A DNA stretch of 59,537 nt from Elainella saxicola E1 (lineage in GTDB: Bacteria; Cyanobacteriota; Cyanobacteriia; Elainellales; Elainellaceae). The number at the start of each line of letters is the position of its first letter. Position 1 is the first letter of the stretch. Location: NCBI GenBank assembly GCA_002796835.1, contig LUGL01000053.1, positions 743-60,279 of the forward strand. Reading direction: 5' to 3'. The position numbers and the translations under genes are program-made. Positions 35,901-43,278 of this stretch are shown piece after piece. The notes beneath the pieces are model-generated. The model worked only from the letters and a program-made list of their open reading frames with translations, searched no databases and had not been told where the DNA came from.

Positions 35901-38858
35901 TTAAGTCGGGTTGCTCTCAAAGCCAGTAGGCTCCTGCCATGCCTGCTGAAATTGGGAATAGGGTAGTTGCTCAGCGCAATACCAGAGTAGTTTGTAACAC
36001 TCTAGCGCCTGTTGCGATCGATCGCCCTGTTCCATCGCCTGTCCAAAGTGCCGCAATCGGGCAGTCAGTAGCGGCAACTGCTCATCCAGAATGACAGCTT
36101 TCAAATATTCGGCAGTGCGTTTGTAAAAAGAAGGTGGGTGATCAGTCAATAACAACTGCATCAAAGTCTTGATTGCCTGAGCATGTCCGGGCTGCAGTTT
36201 GCCCAACTGATAGGCCAATCGCCGCTGAGCCTCACTGCTTTGGGCCGCAGCCAAACGTTGACTAAGATTCTCAATCGCCCGATCGAGTGCAAGACCTGTT
36301 GGGGATTGATGAAGGCGTTTGCGGGAGCGGCGAGAGATCTGTTGTTGCTGGAGTATCACCTGAGCTTGAGAAGATTGCTCCAGGGTTGAGTCAGGACAGA
36401 ATTGCAGTAGATTCTTGGCAGCCTGCTGGCGGAGATGGGGATCTTCAGCCGTTTCGGCTAGCTGAGTTAATGTTGCAATGGCGATCAAATTATTGGCATC
36501 AATCTTGCCCAAACTATAGGCCGCCTTACGCCGCAGTGCTTCTGATTCCAGCGTTTGGCTGAGTTTTTCTAATCTAGCAATCGCGATCGCATTTCCCGGA
36601 TCGACTTTGCCCAATGACTCGCTAACTTGGATTTGAAAGATTTCTTGCTCGATCTGTTCTAACAATTCGGTGAGGGTAGCGATCGCGATCGGATTGCCTG
36701 GATCCATGATTTTGCCCAGACTATAGGCTGACGTCCAGCAAGCAAATAGATTTTGAGCTGTACTGACAAACTCTTCTAAGGTTGAGATGGCTAACGGGCG
36801 ATCGGTTTGCAGCAAAGCTACTCTGGCTCCTTCTTGAATCGGCAGCGGATAAATTTTCCAGCTTTTTAGCTTGGTATCCCATTCACCAAATCGCCAGTGA
36901 ACCAGTCGCCGCACAATTTCTTTGGCTTGCACACAATCCGGACATTCCGCTAACCCAGCCGCTGCCAGAAAAACTGCCTGGTAGCCATAAAAGCCGCCAC
37001 AGTCATCTTCAAACTGAGTCAATTCGACAATGAAATCCTGCTTATCGGTAGCCGAAATGTTCGATCGCCCCAACCACAATAGAATCGTTTGTCGCCAGTG
37101 CGTCGTCAGGACAGGCGGTGCAGTGCCACTCGTGAAAAAATGCCAATCTGTGATCGCCTGCGCCGCAAAATATTCTTGAAAAGTCGGGTGATAGAAGGCG
37201 TAGATTTTATCGCCTGTTTTAGAAACACCCACCTGATTCAACCAGCCCAACTGCAACGCCAGCGATAGCTGATCGAGGTTTTCAGGTCCCAAGGCTTGCA
37301 CGGCAAAAAGATGCGGCAATCGAAATTTAATTTCTTCCTGTTGCAAAGCTTTCAGAGCCAACGTTCCAAGTGCCTGATTAAGCTGGTGTCGTTGAGCAAA
37401 TGTGGTCGGAAACCGATCCTGCTTCCATTCATAAATCCGATCGATAAACTGCTGATACAGAGCTGCTCTGGTTTGGGGTAAATTTCCCTGTGCTAACGAC
37501 CAGGAGCGACAGAGCAAGGCTAAGCGCAAAGGATTTCTGACCGCATCTTTCAGGCGTTTGCGTTTGAGCTGATCCAGTTCGGCACGGAGTTGATCGCCTA
37601 AGGTTGGATTGGTTTGGAACCAGCGTTGAATGAATTGGCTGACTTGATCGGCAGAATCGGAGCAGGGGAGTGAGGGAGCAGGGGAGGAAGCATTCACGCT
37701 AAAGCTGAGATTGCGATAAACCGAAAATGTCTCTAACGTATTTTTGCCTGCATCCCACAGGTTTGATCGGCAGGTGAGCACCACATGGGCATCGGCAATC
37801 CAGCCTCGGAGCTGGCGGCTAATCATCGACAGGGCCAAACTAGCATCAATCGCCATTTCATCAACCGCATCCAGTAGCAGCCAAACGCGGCCCTGGTTGA
37901 ATTGCTGGCCGAATTCAAGCTGCAATTCAGTTGAAACGACAATCTGCCGCGTCGCAGTTTTCAGCCAGTCATTCAGTAAATATTGCTCCAGCGTTTGTCC
38001 TTGCAGATCGGCGAGTGAGATCCAGATTGGCAGCAATTGTCGATCGAGCAAATAGGCCGCAACTTTTTGCAGCAGCGTGGTTTTGCCCGATCCCGGTTCA
38101 CCGACGATCGCAATTCGCTGCGCCTCCGATCCTGACTGCAACAGAAAAGCCAAAAACTGATCGATCGCGATCGTCTGTTGCGCCTCACTTTCTTCTACGT
38201 CATCCAATGTGGCATCTTTGGTTGAAAGCTCAGATCGATCGCTTGACCGACGTTCCACTTCCAGCGGCACATAGACCTGCGCTAACTCAAAGGCAACACC
38301 ATCGCCGATCGTCAAGGGATTTGTAGTGAGCCGCTCATATTGTTGATCTTTCAAGCTGGATTGGCAGAGTTGTAGCCAGAAATCAGGAGAAGCAGGAGCA
38401 GGGGAGATGGGGGGAGCGGGAGCGACCTGTTTAGATTTTTGGGGACGACGTTGTTCCCATTCAGTGTCGAAGCACTGCAGATTGGCCGATCGATCGTTGC
38501 GAGAGTGCCACAGATTCAGGGTGAAGTGCCAAACTTCGGAGCCGCTACGGTGAGGGCGGTTGTCTTCCAGGATGCTGATAAAGTCTTCCAGACGTTTGAG
38601 GGCTTCTTTAATCTGATCGATCGTCAAAGGCTGGTTAGCCAGTTTCATCAAGGCTTCCAGAAATCGCACTTTGGTCCGCACCACCAAACGGCGATCGCTT
38701 TGCCAGTGAGTTTGAATTTGCGATCGTAAATTGTCTAATGCCTTTTCATCACAGCCCAATGCCTCACAGTCCAATTCATTGCTGGCAAAGTCGATCAGAA
38801 CGGCAAGAAATTGCTGGGTACGTTTTTTGGCTTCAGGACCGTAGTTGGGACGCGGCAT
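35901..38858 (-). CDS. NACHT NTPase with HEAT-like repeats (STAND protein)
   Basis: 985 residues. Residues 1-140 are a helical domain found at the front of many cyanobacterial signalling proteins (VVRTKVRFLEALMKLA, WHFTLNLWHSR). A Pro-rich linker (145-158) follows. The NACHT core runs from about 225, with Walker A GEPGSGKTT (253-261) and Walker B RVWLLLDAVDEM (about 324-335). From about 640 the chain has repeated units like SLGKIDANNLIAIATLTQL and SLGKVDPGNAIAIARLEKL, a HEAT-like superhelix. Such STAND proteins act as signal-sensing switches, and several bacterial NACHT proteins defend against phage. No effector domain or partner gene is evident beyond the N-terminal helical domain. Confidence 0.88.
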   Translation of the reverse strand: MPRPNYGPEAKKRTQQFLAVLIDFASNELDCEALGCDEKALDNLRSQIQTHWQSDRRLVVRTKVRFLEALMKLANQPLTIDQIKEALKRLEDFISILEDNRPHRSGSEVWHFTLNLWHSRNDRSANLQCFDTEWEQRRPQKSKQVAPAPPISPAPASPDFWLQLCQSSLKDQQYERLTTNPLTIGDGVAFELAQVYVPLEVERRSSDRSELSTKDATLDDVEESEAQQTIAIDQFLAFLLQSGSEAQRIAIVGEPGSGKTTLLQKVAAYLLDRQLLPIWISLADLQGQTLEQYLLNDWLKTATRQIVVSTELQLEFGQQFNQGRVWLLLDAVDEMAIDASLALSMISRQLRGWIADAHVVLTCRSNLWDAGKNTLETFSVYRNLSFSVNASSPAPSLPCSDSADQVSQFIQRWFQTNPTLGDQLRAELDQLKRKRLKDAVRNPLRLALLCRSWSLAQGNLPQTRAALYQQFIDRIYEWKQDRFPTTFAQRHQLNQALGTLALKALQQEEIKFRLPHLFAVQALGPENLDQLSLALQLGWLNQVGVSKTGDKIYAFYHPTFQEYFAAQAITDWHFFTSGTAPPVLTTHWRQTILLWLGRSNISATDKQDFIVELTQFEDDCGGFYGYQAVFLAAAGLAECPDCVQAKEIVRRLVHWRFGEWDTKLKSWKIYPLPIQEGARVALLQTDRPLAISTLEEFVSTAQNLFACWTSAYSLGKIMDPGNPIAIATLTELLEQIEQEIFQIQVSESLGKVDPGNAIAIARLEKLSQTLESEALRRKAAYSLGKIDANNLIAIATLTQLAETAEDPHLRQQAAKNLLQFCPDSTLEQSSQAQVILQQQQISRRSRKRLHQSPTGLALDRAIENLSQRLAAAQSSEAQRRLAYQLGKLQPGHAQAIKTLMQLLLTDHPPSFYKRTAEYLKAVILDEQLPLLTARLRHFGQAMEQGDRSQQALECYKLLWYCAEQLPYSQFQQAWQEPTGFESNPT

Positions 38859-39122
38859 TGGATCGCTAGGTTACAAAGTTGCTCACAGCAAATGATGCAC
38901 TTTTCAAAGTCCCCCAAAATTGGGGGATTTAGAGGGCTAACCAACAAATCAAGTTAGGGGAATCCCCTGGGTCTTCCTCTGCCCCTCACTCGGAAAGATT
39001 TACAGTGACTGCATCTTAGCCTTTTTATCAGCAATTCGCCTGAGGGAAGTTGGACTGCCTAATCTAGAGTCATCAAACGCAAGGAACCCCAAAGGAACCG
39101 CAAAGAGAACGTTAACTGACAT
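38859..39122. other. Intergenic region with palindromic repeat upstream of the tRNA-like RNAs
   Basis: CCCCCAA and TTGGGGG form a 7-bp palindrome around AA at 38911-38926, part of a very common cyanobacterial intergenic repeat. AGGGGAATCCCCT lies at about 38956-38968. The promoter of the RNA genes at 39123 onward must lie in the last 100 bp, but no convincing -10/-35 pair was seen. Confidence 0.5.
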
Positions 39123-39249
39123 GTGGCGGCTCGCTTAATGGTAAAGCACCACTTTTGCCTACTGGGACGAATGATCGAGGGTTATCGCTTTAACGATCCT
39201 CCCCCTTGATCGCCGGAGATGCGGGTTCGACTCCCGCGCTGCTACACCA
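39123..39249 (+). ncRNA. tRNA-like RNA 1, anticodon arm replaced (putative Y-RNA-like)
   Basis: The tRNA parts are clear: acceptor GTGGCGGC (39123-39130) pairs with GCTGCTAC (39238-39245). The discriminator A and an encoded CCA follow (39246-39249). The D arm is GCTT/AAGC with AATGGTA, and the T arm is GCGGG/CCCGC closing TTCGACT. Between D and T arms lie 73 nt instead of about 22. This region contains TTTTGCCT, GGACGA and GAGGGTTATCGCTTT in the same order as RNA 2, plus a 9-bp stem GATCGAGGG/CCCTTGATC. No normal anticodon stem-loop can be drawn. Position directly before a TROVE (Ro60) gene suggests a Y-RNA relative; YrlA-type bacterial Y RNAs are known tRNA mimics. Confidence 0.65.
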
Positions 39250-39254
39250 AACAC

Positions 39255-39378
39255 TGACAGATAGTTCAATCGGTAGAACGCCTAAAACATCCTTATTCAC
39301 TTTTTGCCTTTTAGGACGATGAATGAGGGTTATCGCTTTGGATGCGGGAGGTTGTGGGTTCGAATCCCACTCTGTCAA
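39255..39378 (+). ncRNA. tRNA-like RNA 2, anticodon arm replaced (putative Y-RNA-like)
   Basis: The acceptor TGACAGA (39255-39261) pairs perfectly with TCTGTCA (39371-39377). The D arm is GTTC/GAAC, and the T arm GTGGG/CCCAC closes TTCGAAT. CCA is not encoded. The anticodon arm is replaced by 74 nt. A coherent fold stacks CCT/AGG, CATCC/GGATG and TTATTCA/TGAATGA, with a large one-sided bulge holding GGGTTATCGCTTT and an apical loop holding TTTTGCCT and GGACGA. CCTAAAA/TTTTAGG could pair instead. The shared core with RNA 1 lies at 39302-39339. It starts 5 nt after RNA 1 and ends 66 bp before the TROVE gene on the same strand. Confidence 0.65.
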
Positions 39379-39444
39379 CTTTCACACTTGTGAATCGATT
39401 GATTTAACTTTGCACGATCGCCCGTAAGGGCCGAAGGAGATGTT

Positions 39445-41049
39445 ATGGTGAACTATCAATTTTTTCTGAACCGCCAGCAAACGCCGCAAACTCAGCCAAT
39501 TCCAGACCGAGAAGCTGAAATGATCCAGGGTCGATCGGGTGGCTATATGTTCAAAGCAGACCTGTGGCAGACCTTGCGTCGATGTCTGTTGATCGGAACT
39601 GCAAACAGCACTTATTACGCTGGAAAGCATGAGCTAACGAATGACTTCGTCAATGTTCTAGAAAAGGCGATTCAGGCCGATCCGCAGCGAGTTGCTTCTG
39701 AGATTCTCTATGCCTCGGATGGTCGATCGATCAATAACAGTGCGCCAATTTTTGCGCTGGTGATTTTGTCGATGGGCGATGCCCCAGAAGCCAAGCGAGC
39801 CTTTCAGGAAATCTTTTCGCAAGTGGTGCGAACCGGAAGCCACTTCTATGAATGGATGAGCTATACCAAGTCGGTACGCGGTTTCGGCAAGATTGTGCGG
39901 GAAGCAGGGCAAAACTGGTTGGCGCGTCAGGATATCAAAGGGTTGGCCTATCAGTTGTTGAAGTATCAGCAGCGGCAAGGATTTTCTCATCGTGATGCTT
40001 TACGGCTATTCCATGTGAAGCCACCCACCGATGAGCATAACCAACTTTTCCAATGGGTGTTAAACGGCTGGTCCGAATTGCCACCCCAAATTCCATCAGA
40101 AGCGCTGTCGCAAATCTGGTGGTATGAGTGGCTGAAGCGACACCCAGAGCAAACCCATCAGGCGATCGCTCAAGGTCGTTTGACTCACGAAATGGCGGCT
40201 CCCGTCGGCAAGATGGATCGGCAAGCTTGGCAGCTCTTGTTTAACGAAATGCCGAGCGGTGCTTTACTGCGGAATCTGGGGTCTTTAACTGAATTGGGAG
40301 TTTTGCGAGCCGATGCCCGTAAAAATCTCGATCGGGTTCAGGCAGTGTTGAATAGCCGCAATCATCTGCGCAAGGGACGCATTCATCCGATCGATGTGTT
40401 GAAGGCGTTGAAGACCTATCAGTCGGGCGGTCAGTTAGGCCGCAGTCAAAAGACCTGGACGCCGGTACCGCGTGTTATTGACATTTTGGAAAAAGCCTTG
40501 GAACTATCCTTCGATGTGTTGCAGCCAACCGGCAAGACTTTTCTACATGCGGTCGATGTGTCGGGTTCGATGTCCTATTACTCGGTGAGTTCGATCGGTC
40601 TAAGCTGCTGTGAAATTGCCACCACAATGGCACTCGCCACCGCAAAGGCTGAAAAGAACTACAGGATTCTTGGATTCGCGGATGATTTCCGTGATCTGGG
40701 AATTTCCAAGCGAGATTCTTTCAACTCGGCAATTCAGAAGGCCAGCAACCAAAACTTTGGTGGCACAGATGCCTCCGTGGCTTACCGTTGGGCGATCGAT
40801 CAGCGCTTTCATGCCGATGTGTTTTGCTTCTGGACCGACTGCGAAAGTTGGGCAGGCTATCAGCATCCCAGCCAAGCATTGGTGGAATATCGCCGCAGGG
40901 TGAATCCCAACGCCAAAGCGGTTTATGTGACGCTGGCTCCCTACAACATCTCGCTGGTGGATCCACAAGATGCCAACTCCTGGGATCTGGCTGGCTTCGA
41001 TCCGAGTTCACCTCGCCTGATCCAAATGCTGGCAATGGGTGAGTTGTAG
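39445..41049 (+). CDS. rsr: TROVE domain protein, Ro60/Rsr orthologue
   Basis: 534 residues, ATG preceded by GAAGGAG. The TROVE HEAT-like ring covers about residues 20-350 (GGYMFKADLWQTLRRCLLIG near the start, EWMSYTKSVRGFGK, MPSGALLRNLGSLTELGV). The C terminus is a vWA-like domain with the metal-site motif DVSGSMS (about residues 372-378) and a threonine/aspartate set in FGGTDAS and FWTDCES. Ro60 proteins bind the ends of misfolded RNAs in the ring and Y RNAs on the outer surface, and with PNPase form an RNA-degrading machine in Deinococcus. The two tRNA-like RNAs upstream are its likely partners. No rtcB or rtcA is nearby. A strong terminator follows. Confidence 0.93.
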   Translation: MVNYQFFLNRQQTPQTQPIPDREAEMIQGRSGGYMFKADLWQTLRRCLLIGTANSTYYAGKHELTNDFVNVLEKAIQADPQRVASEILYASDGRSINNSAPIFALVILSMGDAPEAKRAFQEIFSQVVRTGSHFYEWMSYTKSVRGFGKIVREAGQNWLARQDIKGLAYQLLKYQQRQGFSHRDALRLFHVKPPTDEHNQLFQWVLNGWSELPPQIPSEALSQIWWYEWLKRHPEQTHQAIAQGRLTHEMAAPVGKMDRQAWQLLFNEMPSGALLRNLGSLTELGVLRADARKNLDRVQAVLNSRNHLRKGRIHPIDVLKALKTYQSGGQLGRSQKTWTPVPRVIDILEKALELSFDVLQPTGKTFLHAVDVSGSMSYYSVSSIGLSCCEIATTMALATAKAEKNYRILGFADDFRDLGISKRDSFNSAIQKASNQNFGGTDASVAYRWAIDQRFHADVFCFWTDCESWAGYQHPSQALVEYRRRVNPNAKAVYVTLAPYNISLVDPQDANSWDLAGFDPSSPRLIQMLAMGEL

Positions 41050-41066
41050 CCATGTCAATCTAACAG

Positions 41067-41105
41067 CCTGTCCGATCGCAATTTGCTCTATCGGACAGGT
41101 TTTGC
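41067..41105 (+). terminator. Rho-independent terminator of the TROVE gene
   Basis: CCTGTCCGAT (41067-41076) pairs with ATCGGACAGG (41090-41099), a 10-bp stem with a 13-nt loop, followed by TTTTGCTTTATT. Confidence 0.9.
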
Positions 41106-41134
41106 TTTATTAATTAAAAAAATATTAAGCGCAG

Positions 41135-41164
41135 CAAAAAACCTGCCCCATAATGAGACAGGTT
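41135..41164 (-). terminator. Rho-independent terminator of sigA
   Basis: On the minus strand ACCTGTCTCAT and the GGGGCAGGT side form a stem at 41141-41164, followed by a run of six Ts (41135-41140). It lies 23 bp after the sigA stop. Confidence 0.85.
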
Positions 41165-41186
41165 GATTGAACAGCAATGAAATCGT

Positions 41187-42332
41187 TTATCGAATGTATT
41201 CTTTCAAAACGCTATTCCGGTTAGGATGACGCAGTTTTCGCAGCGCTTTTGCTTCGATCTGACGAATCCTTTCGCGAGTCACGTTAAAAATCTGGCCGAT
41301 TTCTTCCAACGTTTTCATCCGACCATCATCTAAGCCATAGCGAAGGCGTAAAACATCCCGTTCCCGTGGGCTGAGGGTTCCCAACACGTTTTCCAAATCT
41401 TCCCGCAGCAAGTTCTTAGAAACCTGATCTTCTGGTGTTTCACCATCGGATTCGATGAAGTCTCCCAGGCGTGAATCTTCCTCTTTACCGATCGGCGTTT
41501 CCAGCGAGATAGGAAGCTGAGCTGATTTGGCAATAAATCGGAGTTTCTCGATCGTCATTTCCATGCGAGTTGCAATCTCTTCTTCAGTGGGTTTGCGGCC
41601 CATTTCTTGAGACAGCAGTTTCGTGGTTTTCTTGATGCGAGAGATTGTTTCGTAGAGGTGAACCGGCAAACGAATCGTCCGAGATTGATCGGCGATCGCA
41701 CGAGTAATGGCCTGACGAATCCACCAGGTTGCATAGGTGGAAAACTTGTAGCCTTTTTCGTGATCGAACTTCTCAGCTGCCCGAATCAGACCTAAACTGC
41801 CTTCCTGAATCAAATCCTGGAAAGACAGGCCCCGATTCATATATTTTTTGGCAATGGAGACGACTAATCGCAGGTTAGATTGCACCATCTTTTCTTTGGC
41901 TCGCCGTCCTTCATGCAGACGACGCCGGAACTTAGGCAGGGGCTGATTCACTTCATTTGCCCATATCTCTAAATTCCTTTCGAAATCCTGAGGCGTTCGA
42001 TCGAGCCGTTCACACAATTTATCGCGAATTCGCTCTAGCTCCAGCAAATCAGCAATTTTACGCGCCAACTCAATTTCTTCATCCGCTCTCAGCAGACGAA
42101 TCCGACCAATCTCTTGCAGGTAGAGGCGGATCGAATCCTCTGTATAGTGCTTCTTTTTGGCTTGGGTTCGGCGGCGAGCACCTCCTTTCACCGCTTTGCC
42201 ATCGCCATCCTCCTCGTCGTCAGGCTGGGCATCAAACAAATCGTCTCGATCATCTCCTTCGTCGATCAAGAGTTCTTCAAAATTACTCTCGGTCGGATCA
42301 AGGGTTACGAGTACGTCATTAGCCTGGGTCAT
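41187..42332 (-). CDS. sigA: Principal RNA polymerase sigma factor SigA (RpoD)
   Basis: 381 residues. An acidic N terminus ([22 protein letters not shown]) is followed by region 1.2 ([16 protein letters not shown]), region 2 ([54 protein letters not shown]; both in outline), region 3 and region 4 ([39 protein letters not shown]). This is the group 1 housekeeping sigma factor, reading -10 and -35 promoter elements. GGAGCATGAGGAG precedes the ATG. It is convergent with the TROVE gene. Confidence 0.97.
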   Translation of the reverse strand: MTQANDVLVTLDPTESNFEELLIDEGDDRDDLFDAQPDDEEDGDGKAVKGGARRRTQAKKKHYTEDSIRLYLQEIGRIRLLRADEEIELARKIADLLELERIRDKLCERLDRTPQDFERNLEIWANEVNQPLPKFRRRLHEGRRAKEKMVQSNLRLVVSIAKKYMNRGLSFQDLIQEGSLGLIRAAEKFDHEKGYKFSTYATWWIRQAITRAIADQSRTIRLPVHLYETISRIKKTTKLLSQEMGRKPTEEEIATRMEMTIEKLRFIAKSAQLPISLETPIGKEEDSRLGDFIESDGETPEDQVSKNLLREDLENVLGTLSPRERDVLRLRYGLDDGRMKTLEEIGQIFNVTRERIRQIEAKALRKLRHPNRNSVLKEYIR

Positions 42333-43002
42333 GCCGCGCTCCTCATGCTCCTTATTTCAAGTAAAAAGGTTAATCAAAAAACCAAGGAATATCACGACCT
42401 GGTCATTGAGCTGGTCTGCAATTTAGTCAGGTACTTCAAAGTACAAGACCAATTCAGTTCATTCATGTTAGCCGGTAGCTACTCCAGAAGGCACTATGCT
42501 CAAGCCCAGCAAAGGCCGGGTAACAGCACCAAAACGGGAATCATTGCCTGCGGATTTCGCCGAAACCTCTCCGATTGTAACTTTTCTCACAAAAGATGCA
42601 CGTTTTTTCATATTCTCACCTTGAGAAATCGAAATGCGAATGCTTTGAGACCACCTTGGAGTTGAAAGTTACAGAATAACTTTGTGTGAAACAAAGCCCT
42701 TCAAACCAGTTAGATGAATCGCTCGAAAACTGCCAGAGAATCTTCCCTGCTGGATCGAGATGCAAGGGTTGATGGGAAATTTGTTATGAATTCAGCATAA
42801 CCGAACATTTGAGAACTGGAAGCAAAAAACAGAGCTAAATTGCACTGAATTTCCACTTTTTATTCCAGTTATTTTTTGTTACAAAATGAGGACGGCCCAC
42901 TTCAATTCCTCTTTCTGCTTAAGCCTTCTCAAAGAACCTGTCTAAACTGAACAAGTTCATTGAAGTCTTCTATGTAGTTCCCTACACTTTCTTCCGGTTC
43001 TT
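42333..43002. other. Long divergent region upstream of sigA
   Basis: 670 bp between sigA and the TIGR02450 gene. A 183-codon open frame crossing it on the plus strand is antisense to sigA and is not considered coding. A 6-bp inverted repeat GTTATG/CATAAC sits at 42783-42801. The length suggests several sigA promoters or a long leader, but none was identified with confidence. Confidence 0.5.
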
Positions 43003-43251
43003 ATGGCTAAGAAACAAAAGTTTCCTCATCTAGTGGGTTCCAAATGGACCTCTCAACAAACCACTTGGGGCTGGCGACATTTTCAGGTGGTGAATCGTAA
43101 AAATGAAGGGCAATGGATATTTGCTGAGATGGTGGCCGCTTGCGATCCAACCGTTCGGTTTTGGCTCAATGCCAAACAACTCAAGGAGCGATCGCTCTGG
43201 CAAGCGGGCTGGCAATCGTTACAAGAACAAGCTGACCTGCAAGAGCTATGA
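43003..43251 (+). CDS. TIGR02450 family Trp-rich protein
   Basis: 82 residues. It matches the short Trp-rich family: HLVGSKWTS, GWRHFQVVNR, QWIFAEMVAACDPTVRFWL and WRSL-like C terminus (WQAGWQSLQEQ). Seven Trp residues in 82 is exceptional. Family members are found in cyanobacteria and some gammaproteobacteria; the function is unknown. Soluble and cytoplasmic by appearance. It ends 28 bp before the convergent aldehyde dehydrogenase stop. Confidence 0.88.
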   Translation: MAKKQKFPHLVGSKWTSQQTTWGWRHFQVVNRKNEGQWIFAEMVAACDPTVRFWLNAKQLKERSLWQAGWQSLQEQADLQEL

Positions 43252-43278
43252 AATTCGCAAGATTTTAGGTAAATCCCA

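Noticed and set aside
39123-39378. Ordinary tRNA genes with group I introns
   Set aside because: The inserts are only about 50 nt longer than an anticodon arm and variable loop, far too short for a group I intron, and no normal anticodon stem forms after removing any segment.
42114-42665. 183-codon plus-strand open frame overlapping the start of sigA
   Set aside because: Its first third is antisense to conserved sigA codons and the rest is low-quality sequence with no family resemblance or ribosome binding site.
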